Positions 1 to 5,970 are shown, counted from the stretch's first letter. The stretch: DNA of 6,990 nucleotides from DATLAN01 sp035527455 (GCA_035527455.1 DATLAN010000195.1:1-6990), one strand, 5' to 3'. Notes: generated from the sequence alone by a model not told the origin. A program made the numbers and translations.

Positions 1-8
1 CAATAATA

Positions 9-193
9 GGGCTCTTCAGGGGTTTTCGTGGTCCCATTTCCGGTCCATTGAAGTCGACGGCACGGAGGAGTACGGGTTCCTCTTCTCTGATTCTACCTCT
101 TTGCGCGTCGTGAACAGAGAAGAGGAACCCGTACTTCCCCAGCACGGGAAACGGCAGTCTCACCCGGCAGCCACGAAATTGTCTGAAGAACCC
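9..193. repeat. Outer imperfect inverted repeat around hairpin copy 1
   Basis: Positions 9-31 pair with 171-193. Eighteen of 23 positions are Watson-Crick matches and two more are G-T. The best blocks are GGGCTCTTCAG (9-19) against CTGAAGAACCC (183-193), with one mismatch, and TTTCGTGG (24-31) against CCACGAAA (171-178), which is perfect. The arms are symmetric about the same centre (about 101-102) as the inner hairpin at 69-135, so the whole of 9-193 is one nested palindrome of about 185 bp. No ORF lies inside it. A MITE-like or REP-like relic is possible. I see no transposase and no clear target-site duplication. Confidence 0.6.
69..135. repeat. Long hairpin, copy 1 (21-bp perfect arms)
   Basis: A perfect 21-bp inverted repeat: left arm 69-89 (begins AGTACGGGTTCC, ends TTCTCTG), right arm 115-135, 25-base loop 90-114. 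The left arm is pyrimidine-rich in its inner half. The identical stem recurs at 4841-4938 with an unrelated, longer loop, so it is a repeated intergenic element and not a chance palindrome. There is no U-run beyond the stem on either side, so it does not look like a textbook intrinsic terminator. It could still protect or end transcripts in either direction. Confidence 0.85.
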
Positions 194-256
194 AATATAG
201 CACGGCCTCAAGTCGGTTGGTAGCAGAAGCCCACCCTTTCCTACTGCCTGGAAGGC

Positions 257-265
257 TGGTATACT
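257..265 (+). promoter_or_regulatory. Extended -10 promoter of the GH81 gene
   Basis: TG (257-258), one base, then TATACT (260-265) matches an extended -10 element; TATACT differs from TATAAT at one base. At 17-bp spacing the -35 position would be TTTCCT (237-242), a poor match, as is common for extended -10 promoters. Transcription would begin around 271-273, at the proposed ATG (273), implying a leaderless or nearly leaderless message. This fits the absence of a Shine-Dalgarno sequence before that ATG. Confidence 0.5.
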
Positions 266-272
266 GGCATCT

Positions 273-2555
273 ATGGTCCGTTGCGCGAACACTCTGCCGA
301 TGTGGCTCCTACTGTCCGGCATCGCCGCACTTTGCCTTGCCGCCACTGTCGGAGCGGCCGTTGGGCAGACCGTCGAGGTCGGCTCGGGCAGCTACGCCGT
401 GAGCCTGCCGCCGGGTGCGAAGCGGCCGCAAGCGACGATCTACCGTACCGAGAACGCCGCCGGACCGATGCCGACGAACGATTGGTGGAGTTCGGTCGCC
501 TGGATGGAATTCTCCGAACGCCAGTATCCCCATCCGCTGGCCGTGCAGGCGGTCCGTTCGGGCCTGGCCGTCTATTACCCCGGCCCGCACATCACGGCCA
601 ACAAGGCGGCCATCTTCGGCTTCATGCCCGCGGGAACCGGGGAAGACCTCGTCCTGGGCCATTCCGCTGCGGCCGAGTTTCGCGACGCCCGAGTCGACGG
701 CTTCAGCGACTGGTTCGTGCGCGTGGCGTTTGCCGCGGGCGGAAATCGGATGCAGGTCTCCTACGGCCACGGATCGCCGTTCGTCTATGCGCTGTATGAA
801 GGCGGCGGCGCCCGAGTCGCCTTCGCGAAGACGCCCCGCGTGTGGTCGGGCGACGCGGACGGTGCCGTGTTGGGCGTTTCGGTCGGCGGCAAGCACTACG
901 GCCTGTTCGGCCCCGGCGGATCGACCTGGTCCGGCCTGGACGGCAAGACCTTCACGAACCACTGCGGCCAGAATCGTTACTTCTCGCTCGCCCTGCTGCC
1001 GGACGACTCGCCGGGGACGCTTTCCCTGTTTGCGGCGCACGCCCATGCCCACGTCACCGATACGGCTTTCACCGCTCAATACGACCCGGCCGACGGCACG
1101 GTCCGTACGCAATTTACCTTCACCACCACCGCCCACGAAGGCGACAACCGCGAAACGCTGTTCGCGCTCTATCCGCACCAGTGGAAACACACCTCGCACG
1201 AGCTGCTCGATGCGGAGTACGCCTCGGTTCGCGGGACGATGAAGCTCGGCCGAGGATCGTCGTTCGAGACCCGCGTGCCCTTTCCCGGCGTGTTGCCGTC
1301 TCTGCCCGACGCTGGCACGTACGACAAGCGACAACTCGACCGCTTCCTGGACGACGAGGTTCGACGAACCGAGTCGGGCGTGAAGGACACGTACTGGGAA
1401 GGCAAGCGGTTGGGCAAGCTGGCCACCTTGATCCCCATCGCCCAGCAGACCGGCAACAACGAGGCGGCGTCGACCTTCCGCCGGGAACTTCAGGGGCGTT
1501 TGGAAAACTGGTTCACCGCCGCCGATTCCCAGGGCCGATTGAAGTCCAAGGGACTGTTCTACTACGACGACAACTGGGGCACGCTGATCGGCTATCCGGC
1601 CAGCTTCGGCAGCGACGCCGATCTGAACGACCACCACTTCCATTACGGCTACTTCATCAAGGCCGCGGCGGAGATCGCCCGCGACGATCCGGATTGGGCG
1701 AGCGACGCCCGATACGGTGGCATGGTCAAGCTGTTGATCCGCGACGTCGCCACCTGCAACGATCGGGACCCGCTCTTCCCGCGGCTGCGGAATTTCGACC
1801 CCTACGCCGGCCACTCCTGGGCCTCGGGCAACGCGAAGTTCGGCGACGGAAACAACAACGAATCGTCGTCCGAGGCGATGAACGCCTGGTGCGCGATGAT
1901 CCTCTGGGGGCAGGCCACCGGCCATCAGGCCATCCGCGACGCCGGCATCATTCTCTATACGACCGAAATGACCGCCATCGAAGAGTACTGGTTCGACGTC
2001 GAGCGAACCAATCACCACCCGGACTATCCGGCCTCGGTGGTCACCATGGTCTGGGGCGGCAAAGGGGCGAACGGCACCTGGTTCTCCGGAAACCCCGAAG
2101 CGATCCACGGCATCAACTGGCTGCCGATCCACGGCGGTTCGCTCTACCTGGGGCGGTACCCGGACTACGTGAAACGCAACTACGACGCGCTGGCTGCCGA
2201 GAACGGCGGAACGAATTGGGACCAGTGGGCCGACCTGATCTGGATGGTTCGGGCGTTGGTCGACCCGCAGGACGCGATCCGCCAGTTCGATGCCCGGCCG
2301 GAAAACTTCACGCCCGAGGCCGGCAATTCGCTGGCCAACACCTATCACTGGGTCCACAACCTCGCGGCGCTGGGCCAGGTGGACCGAAGCACGTCGGCCG
2401 ATTATCCGCTGTTTGCCGTGTTGGGCAAAGGCGACCGAAAGACCTACGTCGTTTACAACATGGAGCCGCAGCCGCGGACCGTCGTGTTTTCCGACGGTAT
2501 GAGACTCACCGCCGAAGGAAAGGGATTCGCGACGGCTTCGCGATCGTTGCCATGA
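273..2555 (+). CDS. Secreted GH81 endo-beta-1,3-glucanase
   Basis: A 760-residue exported glycoside hydrolase of family 81, predicted to cut internal beta-1,3 bonds of laminarin- or callose-like glucans. An N-terminal signal peptide (Arg3, hydrophobic stretch about 10-28) is likely cleaved near residues 28-32. The family signature PTNDWW is at 67-72, at the start of the N-terminal beta domain. The catalytic (alpha/alpha) barrel contains DLNDHHFHYGYF (450-461), carrying the candidate acid Asp (450 or 453). GNNNESSSEA follows, with Glu530 and Glu534 four residues apart as in known GH81 active sites. Further on are TMVWGGKG, TWFSGNPEAIHGINWLP and SLYL blocks. The length suits a single GH81 domain; no CBM, dockerin or membrane anchor is seen. 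ATG 273 is chosen from promoter position and the Arg in the n-region; ATG 300 is an alternative. Neither has a Shine-Dalgarno. The stop overlaps the next start (ATGA). Confidence 0.93.
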   Translation: MVRCANTLPMWLLLSGIAALCLAATVGAAVGQTVEVGSGSYAVSLPPGAKRPQATIYRTENAAGPMPTNDWWSSVAWMEFSERQYPHPLAVQAVRSGLAVYYPGPHITANKAAIFGFMPAGTGEDLVLGHSAAAEFRDARVDGFSDWFVRVAFAAGGNRMQVSYGHGSPFVYALYEGGGARVAFAKTPRVWSGDADGAVLGVSVGGKHYGLFGPGGSTWSGLDGKTFTNHCGQNRYFSLALLPDDSPGTLSLFAAHAHAHVTDTAFTAQYDPADGTVRTQFTFTTTAHEGDNRETLFALYPHQWKHTSHELLDAEYASVRGTMKLGRGSSFETRVPFPGVLPSLPDAGTYDKRQLDRFLDDEVRRTESGVKDTYWEGKRLGKLATLIPIAQQTGNNEAASTFRRELQGRLENWFTAADSQGRLKSKGLFYYDDNWGTLIGYPASFGSDADLNDHHFHYGYFIKAAAEIARDDPDWASDARYGGMVKLLIRDVATCNDRDPLFPRLRNFDPYAGHSWASGNAKFGDGNNNESSSEAMNAWCAMILWGQATGHQAIRDAGIILYTTEMTAIEEYWFDVERTNHHPDYPASVVTMVWGGKGANGTWFSGNPEAIHGINWLPIHGGSLYLGRYPDYVKRNYDALAAENGGTNWDQWADLIWMVRALVDPQDAIRQFDARPENFTPEAGNSLANTYHWVHNLAALGQVDRSTSADYPLFAVLGKGDRKTYVVYNMEPQPRTVVFSDGMRLTAEGKGFATASRSLP
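2527..2543 (+). promoter_or_regulatory. Small hairpin before the coupled start of the SDR gene
   Basis: TCGCGA (2527-2532), loop CGGCT, TCGCGA (2538-2543) forms a perfect 6-bp stem inside the last codons of the GH81 gene, eight bases upstream of the next ATG. No Shine-Dalgarno lies within normal range of that ATG; the nearest, AAGGA, is about 30 bases away. Initiation of the downstream gene therefore probably depends on ribosomes terminating at 2555, and the hairpin would be opened by them. The structure may be chance in GC-rich coding DNA. Confidence 0.3.
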
Positions 2556-3598
2556 GCGACCAGAACCCGTTGCCCGAGGCGATCCGCGACGTCGAGCACC
2601 TCGAGGAGTTGCTCAGCGAGCCGACCGACGGGGTGATCGAGACGATGGGCCGGCTCGAAGGCGATCTGCTGGTCCTGGGCGTCGGCGGAAAGATGGGCCC
2701 CACGCTGGCGCGGATGGCCGTGCGGGCGTCGCAGGCCGCCGGGGTGCGGCGACGGGTGATCGGCGTCTCGCGGTTTTCCACACCCGGCTTGCAGCAGCGG
2801 CTGGAATCGGCCGGCGTCGAGACGATCGGCTGCGAGCTGCTCGACAGGGCCCAATTCGACGCCCTGCCCGACGTGCCAAACGTGCTCTACATGGCGGCGA
2901 TGAAGTTCGGCACCACCGGCCAGGAGGCGACCACCTGGGCGATGAACACGTATCTGCCGGGCATGGTTGCCGAGAAGTTCCACCGCGGCCGGATCGTGGC
3001 CTTCTCGACCGGCAACGTCTACGGCATGGTGCCGGTCGATGGCGGCGGATCGGTGGAAACGGACCCGCTGCTGCCCGACGGCGACTACTCGATGAGCTGC
3101 ATCGGGCGGGAGCGGATGTTCGCGTACTTCAGCGAACGGTTCGGCACGCCCGTGGCGCTGATCCGGTTGAATTACGCCAACGAAATGCGCTACGGCACGC
3201 TGGTCGACCTGGCCGCTCAGGTGCTCTCTCGGCGACCGGTCGACCTGACGATGGGCTACTTCAACGCCATCTGGCAGGGCGACGCCAACGCGATGACGCT
3301 GCGGAGCTTCGACCGCGCCGCTTCGCCGCCGTGGGTGGTCAACGTGGCCGGTCCCGAGCGATTGAGCGTGCGTGAGGTGGCCGGGCAGTTCGGCCGCCTG
3401 ATGGACAAGCCGGTCGCCTTCCGCGGCAGCGAAGCGGCCGACGCGCTGTTGAGCGAAGGGCGGCTCGGCTTCCGGCTGCTCGGGCGGCCCCGCGTCACCG
3501 CCGAACAAATGATCCGCTGGATCGCCGACTGGCAGCAGCGCGACGGCCCTACGCTGGGCAAGCCGACGCACTTTCAGACCCGAGATGGAAAATTCTGA
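2552..3598 (+). CDS. Extended SDR (NAD-dependent epimerase/dehydratase-like)
   Basis: A 348-residue cytoplasmic Rossmann-fold protein of the extended short-chain dehydrogenase/reductase group; the substrate is unknown, with a sugar or sugar derivative most likely for this family. The dinucleotide-binding loop is GVGGKMG (43-49), fitting GxxGxxG after a beta strand (LLVLGVGG). The Ser/Thr site is STGNVYG (152-158), Ser152 or Thr153. The catalytic Tyr is Y179 in YSMSCIGRER. The residue four after it is Cys183, where SDRs have Lys. The C-terminal half has the usual substrate-side elements (RLNYANEMRYGTLVDLA; VVNVAGPERLSVREV). The start is fixed by the ATGA overlap with the GH81 stop and lies at the usual distance before the Rossmann motif; the same frame is open far upstream but only as a shadow. 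Translational coupling implies co-expression with the glucanase. Confidence 0.85.
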   Translation: MSDQNPLPEAIRDVEHLEELLSEPTDGVIETMGRLEGDLLVLGVGGKMGPTLARMAVRASQAAGVRRRVIGVSRFSTPGLQQRLESAGVETIGCELLDRAQFDALPDVPNVLYMAAMKFGTTGQEATTWAMNTYLPGMVAEKFHRGRIVAFSTGNVYGMVPVDGGGSVETDPLLPDGDYSMSCIGRERMFAYFSERFGTPVALIRLNYANEMRYGTLVDLAAQVLSRRPVDLTMGYFNAIWQGDANAMTLRSFDRAASPPWVVNVAGPERLSVREVAGQFGRLMDKPVAFRGSEAADALLSEGRLGFRLLGRPRVTAEQMIRWIADWQQRDGPTLGKPTHFQTRDGKF

Positions 3599-3604
3599 GG
3601 GGGA

Positions 3605-3703
3605 ATTGAAAATTGATAATTGCAGATTGTAAATTGCAAATTGAAGACTGGGGACCGGCAACAAGCCCCAATTTGCAATTTGCAATTATCAATCTGCAAT
3701 CTT
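3605..3703. repeat. Inverted arrays of 7-bp repeats forming a compound hairpin
   Basis: Six ATTGNNN units start at exactly 7-base intervals (3605, 3612, 3619, 3626, 3633, 3640). Five inverted CAATNNN units follow (3669, 3676, 3683, 3690, 3697), also exactly 7 apart. The arms pair best as 3612-3624 with 3681-3693 (13 bp perfect) and 3633-3643 with 3669-3679 (11 bp perfect), around a GC-rich loop 3644-3668. The AT-rich composition contrasts sharply with the flanking genes. It occupies almost the whole gap between the SDR stop and the next Shine-Dalgarno. It resembles in style the heptanucleotide tandem repeats known in filamentous cyanobacteria. It may slow transcription or shape mRNA decay between the genes. 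Confidence 0.9.
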
Positions 3704-3709
3704 AGGTGG
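3704..3709 (+). promoter_or_regulatory. Ribosome binding site fixing the DapA-like start
   Basis: AGGTGG, six bases before ATG 3716, is a good Shine-Dalgarno. It starts immediately after the last heptad unit of the hairpin. It decides against an upstream in-frame ATG at 3620, which lies inside the repeat and would add 32 residues encoded by it. Confidence 0.7.
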
Positions 3710-3715
3710 CCGCTC

Positions 3716-4786
3716 ATGAGCACCTCCCTGCCCCCAACCGTCCAAACCGTCCTCCAGCGCGGTGTTGTCCTCCCGGCGCATCCGCTGGCATTGACGGCCG
3801 AGCGTAAACTCGACGAGCGGCGCCAACGGGCCTTAAGCCGCTATTACATCGCCGCCGGCGCCGGCGGCCTGGCCGTGGGCGTGCATACCACGCAGTTCGC
3901 GATTCGCGAGCCCGAACACGCGCTGTACCGGCCCGTGCTGCAACTGGCCGCCGAAGAATGCGACCGCGCCGATGCCGAGCGAACCGAACCGCTGGTCCGC
4001 GTGGCCGGGGTGATCGGGCCCACGCGCCAGGCGATCGCCGAGGCAGAAACCGCCCGCTCGCTGGGCTACCATGCGGCCTTGCTGGGCCTGGCCGCGCTGG
4101 CCAATGCCACGGACGACGAACTGATCGACCACTGCCGCACCGTCGCCGACGTGATGCCCGTCTTCGGGTTCTACCTGCAGCCGGCCGTGGGTGGGCGACT
4201 GCTCAGCTTCACCTTCTGGCGGCGGCTGGCCGAGATCGAGAACGTCGTGGCCGTGAAGATCGCCCCGTTCAACCGCTACCAGACGCTCGACGTGGTCCGC
4301 GCGATCGCCGAGTCGGGCCGTGACGACATCGCCCTGTACACCGGAAACGACGACAACATCGTCATGGATCTGCTCACGCCTTACCGATTCGACCTGAGCG
4401 GGCGGCGGGTCACGCGGCGGATCGTCGGCGGGCTGCTGGGCCACTGGGCCGTGTGGACCCGCCGTGCTGCCGAAACGCTCGACGAATGCCACGCGGCGGC
4501 GGCCTCCGGCCGGCCGATCCCGGTCGAGCTGCTCAGGCGCAACGTCGAGGTGACCGACGCCAACGCCGCCGTCTTCGACGCGGCCAACCACTACGCCGGC
4601 GTCATCTGCGGGGTCCACGAGGTCCTGCGCCGCCAGGGCCTCTTGGAAGGGACCTGGTGTCTCGATCCCGATGAAAGGCTCAGCCCCGGCCAGGCCGAAC
4701 AGATCGACCGCGTTTGCCGCGCCTATCCCCACCTGACCGACGACCCGTTCGTGGCCGAGCATCTGGATGAGTGGCTCAGCGGGTAG
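3716..4786 (+). CDS. DapA/NAL-superfamily (class I aldolase-like) protein
   Basis: A 356-residue cytoplasmic TIM-barrel protein of the dihydrodipicolinate synthase/N-acetylneuraminate lyase superfamily. These enzymes form a Schiff base between a lysine and pyruvate or another 2-oxo acid for aldol reactions. The Schiff-base lysine is K181 (VVAVKIAPFNRY). The conserved Tyr is Y153 (FGFYLQPAVGG), 28 residues before it, the same spacing as Y133-K161 of E. coli DapA. A Thr-Thr pair is T58-T59 in VHTTQF, at the place of GTTGE, but Gly-Glu is replaced by Gln-Phe. The second catalytic Tyr region (VTPYYN in DapA) reads as LGLAALAN, with no Tyr. The N-terminal block (LPAHPLALTAERKLDERRQ) and a C-terminal extension of about 60 residues make it longer than DapA (about 290). 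It is probably not a true DapA; a sugar-acid aldolase or dehydratase role is inference. It follows the SDR by 117 bp across the heptad hairpin. Confidence 0.85.
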   Translation: MSTSLPPTVQTVLQRGVVLPAHPLALTAERKLDERRQRALSRYYIAAGAGGLAVGVHTTQFAIREPEHALYRPVLQLAAEECDRADAERTEPLVRVAGVIGPTRQAIAEAETARSLGYHAALLGLAALANATDDELIDHCRTVADVMPVFGFYLQPAVGGRLLSFTFWRRLAEIENVVAVKIAPFNRYQTLDVVRAIAESGRDDIALYTGNDDNIVMDLLTPYRFDLSGRRVTRRIVGGLLGHWAVWTRRAAETLDECHAAAASGRPIPVELLRRNVEVTDANAAVFDAANHYAGVICGVHEVLRRQGLLEGTWCLDPDERLSPGQAEQIDRVCRAYPHLTDDPFVAEHLDEWLSG

Positions 4787-4840
4787 GGGGAAGAATATAG
4801 CCTTGTCTGGCTCTCGCGCGTCTCGGAGAATGATGGCCGC

Positions 4841-4938
4841 AAGTACGGGTTCCTCTTCTCTGTTTGCGATCCGCGGCCTCGTCGACCGCGTCCGTTCGTT
4901 CCCGCGGAGCAATGAACAGAGAAGAGGAACCCGTACTT
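4841..4938. repeat. Long hairpin, copy 2 (24-bp perfect arms); possible operon end
   Basis: Left arm 4841-4864 and right arm 4915-4938 are perfect inverted repeats of 24 bp; the central 21 bp of each arm are identical to copy 1 at 69-135. The 50-base loop (4865-4914) has no similarity to the copy 1 loop. It contains its own 7-bp inverted repeat, TCCGCGG (4870-4876) with CCGCGGA (4902-4908), which extends the fold. It begins 54 bases after the stop of the DapA-like gene, a suitable place for ending or stabilising that transcript. There is no long U-run, so the terminator role is inference. Confidence 0.85.
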
Positions 4939-4985
4939 TCCTTGGCTCGGCACGGGACGGAGGAATCGAGTGCATCAGCGAAACA

Positions 4986-5014
4986 TTGTCATTCTCTTCG
5001 GAAGTGGCTAGTAT
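4986..5014 (+). promoter_or_regulatory. Promoter of the RraA-like gene
   Basis: TTGTCA (4986-4991, five of six matches to TTGACA), a 17-base spacer and TAGTAT (5009-5014, four of six to TATAAT) form a sigma-70-type promoter. Transcription would begin near 5021, giving a leader of about 47 bases before ATG 5068. An overlapping TATAGG (5012-5017) is a second possible -10. The promoter lies 48 bases beyond hairpin copy 2, making this gene a separate transcription unit. Confidence 0.55.
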
Positions 5015-5051
5015 AGGATGCTGACAAGGTGAACGGTAGTTTTTTGCGAGC

Positions 5052-5060
5052 AGGAAAGGA
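5052..5060 (+). promoter_or_regulatory. Ribosome binding site of the RraA-like gene
   Basis: AGGAAAGGA, ending seven bases before ATG 5068, is a strong Shine-Dalgarno. It favours ATG 5068 over an in-frame GTG at 5029, which lacks such a site and would bury the signal peptide 13 residues inside the protein. Confidence 0.75.
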
Positions 5061-5067
5061 CAGAGTC

Positions 5068-5952
5068 ATGCGTTGCCTCTTCATTCTTCAGCGACAACCG
5101 CTGTTGAGCGGATTCGTTGGCGCCGTTCTATTGGCCTGGCTGAGCCAACCAAGTCTCCACGCCCAGGAAGGCCACGCGCCCGAAGGGGTGCGGCTGCTCG
5201 AGAACAAGACCTTCGACGACGGCGACGAGGGACGCCGCGAAATCCTCGATCTGTACAAGGACCTCCGCGTGACCGACGTCTGCGACGGCATGGACCTCGT
5301 CGGGCTGCAGGACGTCGGGCTGATGGACAACGACATCCGGCCGCTTTGGCGCGATCCGGACAAGTTCACGCACCGCTTCGTCGGCTTCGCGATCACCGTC
5401 CGCTACGTGCCTTCCGACCGCCGGGTGGGCGAGAATTCGTTTCCCGACCTGGAAGGTTTCAAACAATTCAAAGGCGAACAATACGGACGCGCCCCCGATC
5501 CGTGGGCGGCCGTGGCCAGGCCGGGCGACGTCGTGGTGATGGACACCGGCGGCGTGTTCGAGGGCGGGAACATCGGCTCGAACAACAGCCTCGGCTGGGC
5601 CAAGCGGGGCGTCGTCGGCGTGGTGACCAACGGCGGCGCGCGGGATACCGACGAGATCGTCAAGGTCCGCCGCCCGCCGGTCTATCTCCGCCAGGGCCTC
5701 AGCACCCGCGGCGTCCGCCCGGGCCGCATGCTCACCGAGTCGTACAACTTCCCGATCAACTGCGCCGGCGTGCTCGTCTATCCCGGCGACGTGGTGGTGG
5801 CCGACGGCGACGGCGTGATCGTCGTCCCCCGCCAGCGCGCCCTGGAGGTCGGCCGGCTGGCCCGCGAAATCAACCTCGGCGACGAGCAGAGCCGGGCGAA
5901 GAAATACGAGACGCTGGGGATTCCCCTGGATGAGACCGTGAAGGAGAAATGA
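5068..5952 (+). CDS. Exported RraA-family protein (HMG/CHA aldolase-like fold)
   Basis: A 294-residue member of the RraA family (also labelled dimethylmenaquinone methyltransferase-like). The family includes metal-dependent 4-hydroxy-4-methyl-2-oxoglutarate aldolases, oxaloacetate decarboxylases and the E. coli RNase E inhibitor RraA. Residues 1-32 are a signal peptide: Arg residues, hydrophobic stretch 17-25 or so, and a likely cleavage after SLHA before QEG. The domain begins near residue 60 (LRVTDVCDGMD). GGNIGSNNSLGWAKRGVVG is the family glycine-rich loop. NGGARDTDEI follows, with R192-D193 at the substrate/metal-binding Arg-Asp of the aldolases. PGDVVVADGDGVIVVP is the closing family motif. 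It is longer than cytoplasmic RraA proteins (about 160-230). The RD pair suggests a working metal site; export argues against an RNase E role. The true substrate is unknown. Confidence 0.85.
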   Translation: MRCLFILQRQPLLSGFVGAVLLAWLSQPSLHAQEGHAPEGVRLLENKTFDDGDEGRREILDLYKDLRVTDVCDGMDLVGLQDVGLMDNDIRPLWRDPDKFTHRFVGFAITVRYVPSDRRVGENSFPDLEGFKQFKGEQYGRAPDPWAAVARPGDVVVMDTGGVFEGGNIGSNNSLGWAKRGVVGVVTNGGARDTDEIVKVRRPPVYLRQGLSTRGVRPGRMLTESYNFPINCAGVLVYPGDVVVADGDGVIVVPRQRALEVGRLAREINLGDEQSRAKKYETLGIPLDETVKEK

Positions 5953-5970
5953 GCGTTCCAGAAAGGCGTA

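Noticed and set aside
309..2357. 682-residue antisense ORF across the GH81 gene
   Set aside because: It has no recognisable domain, and its composition is that of the complement of GC-rich codons. The sense frame has full GH81 motifs.
842..2551. In-frame upstream extension of the SDR gene giving a 918-residue ORF
   Set aside because: The added 570 residues are Arg/Pro-rich shadow of the GH81 gene in another frame. The SDR fold begins normally after ATG 2552.
2453..3685. 410-residue antisense ORF across the SDR gene
   Set aside because: It starts inside the heptad repeat array and mirrors the SDR codons. No motif or plausible start signal was found.
3605..3703. CRISPR-like array
   Set aside because: The units are 7 bp with no spacers, and the two halves are inverted. 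There are no cas genes nearby.
3605..3703. Intrinsic terminator after the SDR gene
   Set aside because: The stem is AT-rich and long with no terminal U-run, and the next gene in the same direction follows at once. It is better described as a repeat.
3620..3715. Upstream ATG adding 32 residues to the DapA-like protein
   Set aside because: The added peptide is encoded by the heptad repeats, and AGGTGG sits right before ATG 3716.
69..4938. Composite transposon bounded by the two hairpins
   Set aside because: There is no transposase, integrase or target duplication, and the hairpins are intergenic palindromes without ORFs.
3833..4975. 380-residue antisense ORF across the DapA-like gene
   Set aside because: It starts beyond hairpin copy 2 and reads through it, with no domain. 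The sense strand carries the Schiff-base Lys and Tyr at correct spacing.
5128..5481. Antisense ORF inside the RraA-like gene
   Set aside because: It is a complement of well-conserved RraA codons, with no start signal or motif.
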